A stretch of 64,000 bases of DNA from Tribonema minus (GCA_017506865.1 JAFCMP010000087.1:186001-250000); one strand, 5' to 3'. Positions 24,299 to 36,000 are shown, counted from the stretch's first letter. Translations and numbers: made by a program. Notes: generated by a model not told the origin, from the letters alone.

Positions 24299-26652
24299 AT
24301 GGCGAGCATCCCGATGGCGCGGCTGGCTGTGCTGGCGGCATTGCTGTCCCTGTGCCGCGACGCGCAGAGCTTCTGCCCATCTCTTCCTGCCGTCCGTGGG
24401 GCATGGGTGCGCTCCTCGCAACTCGCCATGAGTGCCAATGGGTAAGCACTGCTGCAATAGCGCGCGTGCTCATGCGCGCATGTCTGCCGTCGCGATGCTC
24501 GATCCATCATGCCTTATCTATCAAGTCTGGTGCATTTCAGACATCGCAGAAGCTGTCTGAGCTGCAGGAGCTGCCGCATGTTTACAATCGCCCATATTTG
24601 CTTGGTCGCCTGTGTGCATGTTTGCCGCTCGCCCTGGGTGTATGTTGCAGAATGCAGAACATGTATCTGATTATCGGCCATGCAGCAATCTGTTTGCTGT
24701 CGTACACCTGTGTGGACGTTGCACCCTGCATACAACCATCATGAGTCGGCTTTAGTGTGCATGGGCTGCTTGAGTGAATTGGTCGCGCATCAAGTAGCGC
24801 CAGAAGCATGCTGCTGTGCAACGAGCTCAGACAAAGCGCATACTGTATAATCAGCGATCGCACTGTGGGAAGCTCAACGAAGTAAGACGTCTACCTCCTC
24901 CACTCACGCAGCACCGAGCAGCCTTGCGGAGGTTTGCAGTAGACTGCGCGATTTTTCTTAGTTTCAAGTCATTTTTTAACGCGCTGACCACCTGCCTTGC
25001 ATCACAGGCCACTTACTGCAGCCCAGATCAGTGCCGCACGTGCCAAGCTGGCTTCAGGGTTCGTGTTGGACCGAACCGCTTACAATGCGCAAATACAAGC
25101 TGAGGAGGATGCAGCAGCAGCACGCGACCAGCAGCAGAAAGCAGATGCCGACGCGAAAGCAGCAGCTGAAGCAGAAGCGATCGCTGCTGCTGAGCGCGTG
25201 GAGCAGGAAAAGGCGGCTGCCAAAGTGAAGGCAGCAGCGGATGCGAAAGCAGCAGCCGAAGCGAAGGTAGCAGCCGAAGCGAAGGCGGCGGCTGATGCAA
25301 AGGCAGCAGCTGAAGCGAAGGCGGCGGCTGAAGCGAAGGCAGCGGCCGAAGCAAAGGCAGCAGCCGAAGCAAAGGCGGCAGCCGAAGCGAAGGCGGCAGC
25401 TGATGCGAAGGCAGCGGCCGAAGCGAAGGCGGCGGCGGAGGCGGAGGCAGCGGCTGATGCGAAGGCAGCGGCCGAAGCGAAGGCAGCGGCCGAAGCGAAG
25501 GCGGCTGCCGAAGCAAAGGCAGCAGCGGAAGCGAAGGCGGCAGCCGATGCAAAGGCAGCAGCGGAAGCGAAGGCGGCAGCTGAAGCGAAGGCGGCAGCGG
25601 AAGCAAAGGCAGCAGCTGAAGCGAAGGCGGCAGCGGAAGCAAAGGCAGCGGCTGAAGCTGCGCGTGCAAAGCAGGAACAGGAAGCAGCAGCAGCAGCAGA
25701 GCTCGCCAAGCAGGAACAGGCAGCGAAGGAAGCCAAGGAGAGGGCCGCCAGGGAAGCTCAGGCTGCAGCGGAAGCACAGGCGCGCGCTGAGGCGGAGGCG
25801 AAGGCCAAGGCAGATGCAGAGGCGGCAGCTGCAGCGGAGGAGCAGGCCGCTGCTCAAGCCGCAGCTGCTGCTGAAGCGCAAGCCAAGGCGGAGGCGGAGG
25901 CGAAGGCTGCTGCTGAGGCGAAGGAGGCAGAGGCAAAGGCTGCCGCCGAAGCTAAGGCTGCCGCTGACGCCAAGGCTGCTGCTGAAGCCAAGGCTGCTGC
26001 TGAAGCCAAGGCTGCGGCCGAGGCACAGTCCGCCGCGGAGGCACAAGCTGCTGCTGAGGCGGCAGCTGCGAAGGCAGCCGCTGAGGCCGATGCGCACGCA
26101 AAGGCGGAGGCGGCGGCTGCGGAGGAGGTCGCCAGAGAGTTCAAGGCAGCATCCGAGGCGCGCTCCAAGGCGCTGTCGGACGCCGCTGCGACGCCCGCGG
26201 AGGACGCTGCTGCTGCTCCTGCTGAGCCTGCTGCTGTTGAGCCCGCTGCCGCCGACACTGCGGACGTCGGCGCGCACGCGCAGGAGGCGGCGCCGGCGGC
26301 GGACACTGCGCAGCTGGACGCAGTTGAGATGCTGCGGCGCGCGGACCTGGAGGCGCGGCAGCGCGAGCGCGCGGAGAGCGCGGCCAAGCTCAAGGTCGCG
26401 GACGTCTTCCGCGCGATGCCCGTGCCCAAGATCAAGGACTTCCTCAGGGCGCAGGGCGTGGAGTTTGAGCCCGCGGCGGCCGCGGACAGCCTGCGCGACG
26501 CCGCCATGAACGCCGTGGCGCGCCCGTCGTGGCTGGAGTCACTGGAGCTGGTGGAGGCTCAGGCGCCGGCGGGGAGGAAGAAGGCGGGGGGGTTTGGGGG
26601 GGTGGCGCCTGCTGCCAGGGCGGGGGGTAAGAAGGCCAGCAAGAAGAAGTAA
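24299..26652 (+). CDS. Alanine-rich helical-repeat protein with plastid-type presequence
   Basis: Two exons, 24299-24441 and 25008-26652, join in phase (GTAAGC donor, ATCACAG acceptor) to give about 595 residues. The start ATG opens a signal peptide (MARLAVLAALLSLCRDAQS) followed at once by FCPSLP, the Phe that marks complex-plastid transit peptides. Residues near 125-270 are a run of AAEAK / AADAK pentads, followed by a looser Ala/Lys/Glu/Gln region. This composition forms a rigid single alpha-helix, as in TolA-type linkers. The C-terminal hundred residues are more complex (FRAMPVPKIKDFLRAQG) and end in a Lys-rich tail, KKASKKK; the KIKDFLRAQG segment loosely recalls SAP-like helix-extended-loop-helix motifs. 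Function is unknown; a structural spacer or nucleic-acid-binding plastid protein is a guess. The 15-bp DNA period makes copy-number change likely. Confidence 0.75.
25220..25660 (+). repeat. 15-bp coding tandem repeat (AAEAK pentads)
   Basis: About thirty near-identical 15-bp units encode Ala-Ala-Glu/Asp-Ala-Lys. Synonymous variation between units (GCA/GCG/GCC/GCT, GAA/GAT) shows that the array is not entirely fresh, while longer blocks recur with the same synonymous pattern, implying repeated unequal exchange. All six frames stay open across it, which creates long spurious antisense frames. Confidence 0.85.
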
Positions 26653-27875
26653 ACGGGGCTGACAAGCGGGCGCGCGGTCGGTTTTACGTCCGCCGCCGTT
26701 GCGTAGGCGCTGCATGCGGTGTTCCGTGGTAACAACGGGTGGTATAGAGGTATCTGTGATACAGCTGCGCAGAGCAGCAGGTGCGAGCGAGGAGACCGCA
26801 TGATCTGCCGCCCTCGAGTCGAGCGGTGCTGGGGAAAGTGGAGATTTTGTTGTCTAGGTGGTGCGCTTCGGTCTGTCATTGTGCGACGAAGGATACACAC
26901 ACAGTGCTCAGCAGGCACTGGAGAATGTCGTGCTGTTGAAGCGGTAATGTATTTCAGCTGTGGTACAGCTGCCTGTTAACGCTGCACACCTCACCAGGCC
27001 CATCTGCATTGCCTTCCTTCATGACACTCAAATGCACCGCACCTGGCTTGCCTGAATGCATGTCATGCACCATCATGTTAGGCAGGCATGATGCCACAAT
27101 GCACGGCTTCCAAGCATCTGTTTGACGTCTCACGTCAGCAGGCCATTTCACATGTGTGCTTGTCATACAATGTATTTGTCAGCCACAAAACATAGATGAC
27201 TGCACAATGCACGAGGAGTGGGCAGGCAAGTGCATGATCTGCCGCACACTGTGTATAATCTTCTTCAAGCTCCTGTTGCCTCAGCTGCCATGTCAACCTC
27301 AAAGCACCTTTCAGGTGCAATACTTGTACCATGTGTTTTTCAATCTCGACTTTGTAAAACCATGTTGAAGTACACAAAGTCGACACAAAGTAGACGCATG
27401 TTTCATTGTCGCAGCTTCTACCCCACCATCAAACAACACTCTGATTTCTGTAATGCACTGTATTGAAGGCCATCCACATGCGCATGTAGCACATGCTCAG
27501 GCACATGTAAGTTGCTTCCGGCCATGGCGGATGGCACAATGGGTTTGCAGCGCATCAAACCAGTCTGACGACCACTTTGTATCAATGGCGTTCTACTGCT
27601 TGAGTGGCTTCAACGCTCTACAAGAGAGCTTTCTGGTTGCCAGACATATGCACCTGCACACAGCAGCATGACTGATGGATTGACACTGTCTGCGAGCATG
27701 CAAAACATATCATGCTGAGCACTGTGCCCTGATCAGCTGGTTTCGACCTTCAACCAGCTTGAAAAGCACAAAATCAAGCGCAAAGCTCCGGACAAGCACA
27801 CATGGGCCCCCGAGCAATGCTTCACGAGAAACAATACTTTGGGTACATTAATGTGTCATGTGAATACTGCCACCA
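26653..27875. other. Intergenic stretch
   Basis: This 1.2-kb interval separates two genes that converge (alanine-rich gene on plus, MORN3-like gene on minus). It should hold both 3' UTRs. I see no further gene. Confidence 0.55.
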
Positions 27876-30467
27876 TCAGCAGCCCATCTGCAATATACTC
27901 AAGATGTCCAGCAGCTCCGGGAAGAGCACGACAGCCGTCTCGGCCGCCTGCAGCTCCGCCAGCAGCTGTCCAATCACCTCCTCCTCAACCTCAACACCGG
28001 CGCGCTGCAACAGCCCCCGCAGTGCGCCGATCGGCAGCTGCCCCTGCCCCTCCGCGTCAGCCTCGTCAAACAGGCGCTGAAGGCGCTCCAGCTCTTCCGG
28101 CGTGCACGCCCGCCCGCCCTGGTGGAACCGCGCCGCGCGCTCGTTGTGGATGCGCGCGATCGCCTGGTTGAGCACTGCCCCTGCGCGCATCAGCTTGAGC
28201 TCCGGCAGCACGAATGCCTCATCCGGCTCGCCTGCGGCGGGCCCTGGTGGCGCTGGTGCGTCTTTGTACTCGCCGCACCAGGGACTGCCCCTGACCCATT
28301 CTCCCTCGTAGACCTTGCCGGTTGATCTGTACATGTACCGGCCTGGGGGGGGAGGGGGGGCAGGTATAAGTATGAAGCGCAGATAGAGGGGTAGAGTTAC
28401 TGCTCGTTGGTGGTTGCTATAGCAAGCAATGGTGCTTGCAGAGTTTCAGCTGTCGTTCAGTCTACAGTAGTAGGACAATCATGAGGCGCGGCTTGCGCAG
28501 CGCTCAGCGTATGGATGAGGCATGCTTCAAAGCCTCGCTGAACTTCAATTCACGAGTGCAGGGTGTGTCTGCAGCCTCTGCTTGCGAGGCATTTGCAAGG
28601 AATTGAACTGTGTAAAGATGTGGGCGTGTGTTTGGACACGCACTGTTTGCAAGCTCATTGCACAATGGGGATAGCATCTCAGACGTCGCAACAGCTGTGA
28701 CTGGATTTGCCATGCCCGGGTGTTGCACACATGACCATGAGGTACAGCACAAGAACAAGGCTACCTCGCAGGCCTTACGCGAACAGAAGATTGGAGCACA
28801 ACGTATGCCCCCCCTGCCCCCCCCGTGTTGCATGGCTACACCTCCAGAAGCTCCCGTCCAGGGAGAGGTCTCAAGAAATCCTACAGCATGCATGTCAGCA
28901 GGCAGGGAGTCTCTGCGACCGCACAAAAGAACACTTGCGTACTGTTGTATGCGCGCATTGATCGACCCAGCAAGTAAGAGAGCACTTGCATACTGTCGTA
29001 TGCGCACGTTGACATTACCTGGACCTTCTTTCATGTCGTTCAGCCAGTGGCCGTCATAGAAGTCGCCATTTGCTAGCCGTAATATGCCCATACCACAGCG
29101 CTCATCCTGCTGCCACTGCCCTTCATAACTGTCGCCATTCATGTAGTCCATTTTGCCATGGCCTGATCGTTGGTGGCCTGCCCACTCCCCCTCATACCTG
29201 CAGTACCATGTACACGCCATGAATGAGCAGTGAATCGTTGAATGTTTTGCCAGGACTGACGACACTATACCCAATTGTATAGAAGGATAATGCAATGCAG
29301 TGTACTGTCATTTTTAGCTCGTTGTGGCAGCAATGAATTTCCTGCATTAGCTTCTCAAACGAGCCACGATCTCACGTATGCACCGTACCCATGTTGTACT
29401 TCTGCGACCCACCACTCTCACGGAAAGCAGACATGTCTGCTTATATCAGCGGATCTGCTGTGCACACGTCAACCTGTAGCGGCGCGGTACCGCAAGTATC
29501 AGCGCCGAGTGTGGCGCATGTCACAACGACAACGTCCGCCCTGTGTGCTCTGTACATAGTTCATTTAAGCGCACACAACGATATGGTTATAAAGCAAGCC
29601 ATGAGCAGGTGTGCTACCTGTGCCAGCCTACATTGGTAGATGTCAAATAGGGTACAAAGCACCTGCAATGGCGTGTGCTGCCATACTGCCTTGTGCATGC
29701 GCCCGCGCTTAGCAATTGCGCGCATGAGCGGTGCTGTCAAAAGTAACACCCGCTGCATGTCGCCACTAGGAGCGCCTGATGTCGCAGTTGCAGCGGTGAT
29801 CTTCCATATGTTAAAAGGTGACACACATGGGCCGTCGGCTCCTTGAAACATCGACAGTACGTCACCACAGAACATGGATGGCATCACCCGCTGCGGATCA
29901 GTGCGCGGACGTTAGCGGTCACTCAAGCGAATGAAATTTCAGAGATGTGGGATAGCTGGCCTACGTGTGAGTAGACAGTGCTGCACTCATCACGCAGAGG
30001 ATACTGCAGTTGGTGTGAACCTGAGCCTCACCTTTCCCCGTTTTTGTAGAAGTTCACTCCGGTGCCGTGCCTCTTGTCAAAGGCCCAATCTCCAGAGTAC
30101 ATCTTTCTCAACTTGCCACCCTCCGCTGCCCATAGCGTACCCTTCCCGTGCCGCATCCCTCCCTTCCAATCGCCCTCGTACTTGTTCCCTGACACCCACG
30201 TTCTGACGCCATAGCCGTCCTTTCTGTCATCCCGCCAGTCACCGCTGTAAGTGTCGCCGCTCCGGTACGGTTGCCGATCACTGCTCTTGTAAACTGCCAT
30301 ATCAGCCTGCAAGTACAGGGTGCGACAAAACGAGTATGAGTAAAAAGGCGCCCTGCTGCGTCACTAGTACTAAAGTTGTCGTGCGCTGCGTGATGGGTGC
30401 TTACCGCGTACTTCTCGTTCGGCAATACCGCGTAGATGGTTTTGTGTGTGCCGTTCTTCTCAGCCAT
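27876..30467 (-). CDS. MORN-repeat protein, MORN3-like
   Basis: Four exons, 30467-30405, 30306-30032, 29197-29019 and 28342-27876 (reading down the minus strand), join with GT-AG ends and matching phases to give 327 residues. MORN motifs follow one another: YSGDWRDDRKDGYG, YEGDWKGGMRHGKG, YSGDWAFDKRHGTG, YEGEWAGHQRSGHG, YEGQWQQDERCGMG, YDGHWLNDMKEGPG and YEGEW. The sixth spans the third junction. The spacing, the HQRSGHG block and the post-repeat FVLPELKLMRAGAVLNQAIAR closely follow animal MORN3, a protein of cilia and sperm flagella. Unlike animal MORN3 there is a C-terminal extension resembling a degenerate EF-hand pair (LFDEADAEGQGQLPIGAL). MORN proteins bind membranes or scaffold other proteins; a flagellar role is inferred. 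An ATG 11 codons upstream (30500) is an alternative start. Confidence 0.88.
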
Positions 30468-30629
30468 TTGTTCTCTCCTGGATGAATTAAGGAACACCAT
30501 GGTCGGCGCGACGGCTGTGGCTGCGGCTAGACTGTTGAGGTTTCAGGCAGTTACGTCGTACTTCAAGTTGATCGTGAACTTCCAGCACCGCACAAAGTTG
30601 TGCACAAACCAGCGGTAGGCACAGGCATC
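30468..30629. promoter_or_regulatory. Divergent intergenic region, MORN3-like / EngA
   Basis: Only 162 bp separate the start codons of two head-to-head genes, so their core promoters and 5' UTRs must overlap or lie within the genes. No TATA box is obvious. A bidirectional promoter is inferred from spacing alone. Confidence 0.5.
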
Positions 30630-32525
30630 ATGACGTCGCGTCGCTCGCGCTGCCTGGCACTATGGTCATACAGCTTATTACATGCCAGTCATGCCTTCAC
30701 GCTGCCACCGTCCCAGCTGGCGTCCACACAACCAGCCGCACCGGCAGCGGGCTGCAGTAGGTGCCGTCAGACAGCAGCAGCAGCACGACAACGACATTGC
30801 AGCAGATACTCCACCACCCTCTGGCGCCAACGTGCTAATGCAGAAGCCGATGCTAGTTTTTACGAGGACGACGACTCTACTGTCGCCGCGCTCCCCGAGG
30901 AAGACCTCGACTTCAATTACGAGGTTGACATCGACTTTGACCCAGAGGCGAAGGAGGAGATGGCAAAGGAGCTTTACGTGGGGGAGGTGGACGAGGAGCC
31001 CGACTTTTTAAATATGTACGCCGAGAAGGTAGAGGGGGAGGCAGGCGTGGATCCACGCACGGAGGAGCCTGTGTCTTACAAAGACCTGGGGCCTGCCAGG
31101 CCAGTGCGCAACGGCAGGGTCAAGGGCAGGCGCGCGGTGCCGGTGGTGGCGGTCATAGGCAGGCCCAACGTGGGCAAGAGCGCCATCGTCAACAGGGTCG
31201 CGCGCACGTTTCAGGACGGCTCCATCGTCTTCGACGAGGCGGGGGTGACGCGCGACAGGACCTACAAGCGCGCGCACTTCGACGAGTTCGAGTTCGACGT
31301 CGTGGACACGGGCGGCCTGGTGTTTGAGGAGAACGCCGACGACATCTTCGCGGCGCAGATCCGCGATCAGGCGCTCATCGCGCTGAGCGAGGCGTGCGCG
31401 GCCATCATGGTGTGCGACGGCCAGGCGGGGCTCACCGCGCTCGACGACGAGGTTGCGCGCTTCCTGCGCCAGCAGAAGGTGCCCGTCATACTCGCCGTCA
31501 ACAAGTGCGAGTCAGAGATCATGGGCGCGGCGCAGGCGGCGGAGTTCTGGGCGCTGGGACTGGGGGAGCCGTGGCCGGTGTCGGGGCTGCACGGCTACGG
31601 CGTCGCGGAGGTGCTGGAGCAGATCAAGCCGCACCTGTACCCGGCGGATACGAGCGGGGACGCGGACACCACTATCAACGTATCGATCGTGGGGAGGCCC
31701 AACGTCGGCAAGAGCAGCCTGCTCAACAAGCTGTACGGGCAGGAGCGCGCGATCGTGAGCGACGTCGCCGGCACGACACGCGACACGATAGACGCGCTGT
31801 TCGAGCGCGGCGACCGCACGTACCGCCTCATCGACACGGCGGGCATCCGCCGCAAGAAGAAGATCGAGTACGGCAACGAGTTCTTTATGATCAACCGCGC
31901 GTTCAAGGCGATACGGCGCAGCGACGTCGTGCTTCTCGTCATCGACGTCGTCGACGGCATCAAGGATCAGGACCGCGTCCTCGCGGAGCGCATCGCCGCG
32001 GAGGGCAAGGCGTGCGTGGTGGTGCTCAACAAGTGGGACGCCGTCGAGAAGGACGACAAGACGTACCTCAAGTCCATCGCGTACGTGCGCGAGATGCTGC
32101 CGCCCGTGCGCTGGGCGGACATCGTCTTCACGAGCGCGCTCACGGGGCAGCGCACGCTGAGCATCTTCGACAAGGTGGACGAGGCCGTAGAGCAGCACCG
32201 CAAGCGCATCAAGACCTCAGTGCTCAACGAGGTGCTGCGCGACGCGGTGCTGTGGCAGGCGCCGCCCACGCGCAAGAACAGCCAGCAGGGCAAGATCTAC
32301 TACTGCAACCAGGTGGCGGCGCGCCCGCCGACGGTCGCCATCTTCTGCAACGCGCCCAAGCTCTTCAGCGACAATTACAAGCGCTACCTCGAGCGCAAGT
32401 TCAGGGAGCAGCTCGGCTTCAAGAGCACGCCGATACGCATGCTGTGGCGCGGCAAGCGGCTGCGGCGCATGGTGCAGGACGAGAGCAAGAAGTCGCGGTA
32501 CCCCAAGCCGTACCAGGCTGGGTGA
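30630..32525 (+). CDS. engA: EngA/Der-type GTPase, probably plastid
   Basis: EngA/Der is a bacterial-type GTPase with two tandem G domains that assists assembly of the large ribosomal subunit. The gene is a single exon of 631 residues. The first ATG is at 30630; the frame is open slightly further up but without an ATG. The N-terminus MTSRRSRCLALWSYSLL...HASHAFTLPP fits a signal peptide followed by a Phe-led transit peptide, so the product probably acts in the plastid. An acidic linker follows (EDDDSTVAALPEEDLDF). G domain 1 has GRPNVGKSAIVNR, DTGG and NKCE; G domain 2 has GRPNVGKSSLLNK, DTAG and NKWD. The C-terminal KH-like domain ends with LGFKSTPIRMLWRGK, the hallmark of the family. The coding sequence is strikingly GC-rich at third positions compared with flanking DNA, and the lack of introns contrasts with its neighbours. 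Confidence 0.95.
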   Translation: MTSRRSRCLALWSYSLLHASHAFTLPPSQLASTQPAAPAAGCSRCRQTAAAARQRHCSRYSTTLWRQRANAEADASFYEDDDSTVAALPEEDLDFNYEVDIDFDPEAKEEMAKELYVGEVDEEPDFLNMYAEKVEGEAGVDPRTEEPVSYKDLGPARPVRNGRVKGRRAVPVVAVIGRPNVGKSAIVNRVARTFQDGSIVFDEAGVTRDRTYKRAHFDEFEFDVVDTGGLVFEENADDIFAAQIRDQALIALSEACAAIMVCDGQAGLTALDDEVARFLRQQKVPVILAVNKCESEIMGAAQAAEFWALGLGEPWPVSGLHGYGVAEVLEQIKPHLYPADTSGDADTTINVSIVGRPNVGKSSLLNKLYGQERAIVSDVAGTTRDTIDALFERGDRTYRLIDTAGIRRKKKIEYGNEFFMINRAFKAIRRSDVVLLVIDVVDGIKDQDRVLAERIAAEGKACVVVLNKWDAVEKDDKTYLKSIAYVREMLPPVRWADIVFTSALTGQRTLSIFDKVDEAVEQHRKRIKTSVLNEVLRDAVLWQAPPTRKNSQQGKIYYCNQVAARPPTVAIFCNAPKLFSDNYKRYLERKFREQLGFKSTPIRMLWRGKRLRRMVQDESKKSRYPKPYQAG

Positions 32526-33009
32526 GCGGCGCCGCGCGCGCCACGGCGTGCACACACAGCAATTCACCACACGTTATTCCATGTTGTGCTGTTATTGCAA
32601 GAGGTGTGTCGCTTGCTTTGCTTCTTGTCTCGCTTGTCTCTGCACAGCTTCAGTGGTTGTGCATGCCGGGTGTTGCATGCTCGTGTCCATGTGATGCCTG
32701 TGCAGAGTGTGATGAACAAGACTGGCGTTAGGGCATGACCTGCAGCCCCTGGAGGTGAGTATGCGTTGCAGTTATGCTGGGTCCGCTTACAATATGAGCA
32801 TTGCCATCAGTCCCTGTGTGACTTGTTAGCACGCGTTAGAGATGTTCGTGTTGCATGCTGATTGTGCTTTCACAATTGATCATCCATTAGTGCGCATACG
32901 CAGATGCAAATATCAGCTCAGCGTCAATGCTCAGTAAGTTGAGGTCCCAGAAGTTCAAGTCCCAAACAGTTTTTTTATCATCACCGGCTAAGCACTTCCA
33001 CTTGAGACG
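32526..33009. other. Intergenic stretch EngA - argC
   Basis: Both genes run rightward. The 484 bp contain no convincing open frame and should hold the EngA 3' UTR and the argC promoter. Confidence 0.55.
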
Positions 33010-36000
33010 ATGGTGGTTCGGGCAACTTGCGTTCTGGCCAGCGCAGCTCTGCTATGCAGCGCCTTCTCGGGAGTGCAGGGGTTCGTCAGGCCAAACAGCT
33101 ACACGGTGAGTGCTTCTCCAGACCTGTTTGGGCGGTGAATGCAGTGCCTGCAGCTATCTGCGAGGTGTTCTGACGCAGGCTCTCATCTTTCTTGCAGGCG
33201 CTGCGGTCACGGCAACCACTGTCTCCTGGAGCTACCACCATGATGGCAGAGGGGTCAAAAATACGCATTGCGATCTTGGGAGCCTCTGGATACACTGGAG
33301 CGGAGCTTGTCCGGATCCTCTTGACGCATCCTTCAGCTGAAATTGCTGTACTCACTGGCAACACGCAAGCGGGACAGTCCTTTTACTCGGTGTTCCCGCA
33401 GTTTGCATACGCCAAGGTGAGTTGGATCTTCTTGAGTTTTCAGGCCGTAACCGCAGACGTCCTATGTTTGGATTGAACAAAGATTTCATGGTGTGGTGAA
33501 GGCAGGTCAATATCTCATAATCAAACGGCTGCAGTCAGTGATTTCAGGATGTTGCTGCAGTATCATTTCAGCATACCTGTCTGCATATCTGTCACACTAG
33601 AATGTATCTGTGCAGCACACCATGTTGTCGTTGCCGCGATCAAACGATAGCGATTTTGTGACCCAGAATAGTGCGTGTAAGTATTGCTGACCAGAATGCG
33701 CTTGCACAGTACCCTCATGTCACTCCTCGCACAGTACCCTCACGTTACTCAGGCACGGCAAACAAAGGCCACTGCATAATATCAGTGCATGCCAACTCGA
33801 GCAGTGGCTGTGATGAGCACCACCATCCAGCCATGCTTCATGCCTGCGTTGCGTTCTGCATTATTGTGTCACCGACACCTGCAGATTGTGCTGTGCCACT
33901 GACCCTCGGCCGCACCATGCGCATTTGCACTTCGGGGGGTGTTGACAGCTGCATCCTGGCGGTGCTATTAATAGACATTGAGAGCGTACCAAGCAACAGG
34001 AAATGTATGAAGAGAATTCACCCGATCATCTCTAGCTTCTGTGCATGACAAAATTGGAATTGTTGCGCCTCATTTGCTACGCCGCGTTGTGGAGGGCCTG
34101 CCAACTCTGGCTCTTTTCATCAATCCATGCACAATCTGATCCTGTCATGTCTGGACATAGGAAATGTTTGGTACGTCGCGCCGTGCAGGGCCTGCCGACG
34201 CTGACCAAGCACGAAGAGCACGACTGGAAGGACGTGGACTGCGTGTTCTGCTGCCTGCCGCACGCCACCACACAGGACATCATCAAGGCGCTGCCGCAGC
34301 ACCTCAAGGTCATTGACCTGTCCGCGGACTTCCGTCTCAAGGACGTCAACACGTACGCGGAGTGGTACGGCGGGGAGCACAGGTGCGTGTCTGTGGTAAA
34401 CGAGCAGTGCATGTATTACTGAAGAGGAAAAAACTGGCAAGGAGTGCTGATGGTCTGGAGTATCATTTGATTTTGACTGTTAGGGGCTGATAGGTGCCGG
34501 GCGAAGGCCATGGCGCTCGTGGCAAGCTGACCTATTGAGGTGGCATGCTGCCCGGCAAGCTGTGCTGTGGAAGGTGAAGGCGTCAGCTTGTATCACGCAA
34601 AGAGATGATGGGCGTGCGCTTTAGTGAGCGGAAGAAGGGACACAACAGTACTGTACCAGGGAGTGGTATTGTGAGCTGCCGGCCTTTATGGCGGGGTGAC
34701 AGATTGTTTGTCAGGTCCAGCAATCGATTATGAGTGTAGAAGAGCTCAAATAACTTGGGGCCGTGGTCACTGAAATCTGGATTTAAAGCTCCTCGACAGC
34801 AGTCTCCTCCAAGCTTGCGACGAACCAGTGCAATGACACGACACAGCAAGCACCGGTGAACTTCCGACCGCTTCTGTGGGTGCATGATGCACATCAAGTT
34901 CAAGGCGATGGCTGGTGTGACCGATGGTGGCAACGCTAGGTGAATCAACTTTGACACAGCACAATTGAGGTCACTGTGTGATGCGAGTCCAAGCGCCTCT
35001 GCGGCTGTCAATGGCACAGGCATGGTTGATGTCATGCCGCGTGCTGCTGGGATGAGCACTCTCGTACACGCTACACTCGCTGTCATGCCCATGTACCGAT
35101 CGCACTTCAGCGCCTGGTCAACTAGGATGGCTTTGGGGGGCAGCTCAGTTGCAAAGTTGGCCATTTGTGAAGACTATGCTCACAGCAGCATGGCTCAGTA
35201 TGAGGCGTAAATCAGGCAAGGTACACAGCCCAAACCCTGCCATGCATTCACACGCGCCGCTCGCAACAAGGAAGATCTCAAGCATGAACTGCAGCATAGG
35301 CGACCCTGAGCACAAGCTCAGCACGCTGCCACCTGTTCAAAATGCAACACCAATCTGAGTTCAGTGATGTTCGCTATGGTCGGCGGGCGGCGGCGGCAGC
35401 AGAGCTTATCCTTTAACTTCACCCTAACCCTTACCCTAAGAACACAACACTGAGTAGCTGAGCGGCAGATCGTCATGCGGGTGATAAGGACTCGCTTTCT
35501 GCTCAATTATGCACGGTCACCTTGGAATGCGAGCTACTGTGGTGACGATGCAGGCAAAGGTAGTACCATGCACGTCGCTGCATGGTGTGTGATTGCTCCG
35601 CAGTCACAATTGACGTGGCAGTGCAGACTGGACGAAGCACCATTGTGTCAGTGCGACCTCCCCTTGGCATGTGCGGCAACGTAACCTGACCGCTCCAAAC
35701 ATTGACGCCCCCCCATGCGCAGAGCACCGGAGCTGCAGAAGGAGGCCGTGTACGGGCTGGTGGAGCTCCACCGCGACGCCATCAAGGGCGCGCGCCTGCT
35801 CGCCAACCCCGGCTGCTACCCCACCGCCGCGCAGCTCCCCCTAATCCCCCTGGTCAAGGCGGGCCTCGTACTGCCAGAGGACATCATCATCGACGCAAAG
35901 TCGGGCGCGACGGGCGCGGGGCGCGCGCCCAAGCAGGGCACCCTCTTCTGCGAGATCGCGGACGGCATACACGCGTACGGCGTCGCGTCGCACCGCCACG

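Noticed and set aside
25028..26509. Long antisense and alternate-frame ORFs (up to about 400 codons) over the alanine-rich gene
   Set aside because: They are by-products of a 15-bp repeat without stops in any frame; their composition is extreme and the plus-strand frame has a presequence and spliced 5' exon.
30600..30629. Upstream extension of EngA to 30600
   Set aside because: The codon at 30600 is GTG, not ATG; the first ATG at 30630 also gives a better signal peptide.
31394..32731. 445-codon plus-strand frame overlapping EngA
   Set aside because: It is a shadow frame caused by high GC; EngA in the other frame has all G-domain motifs.
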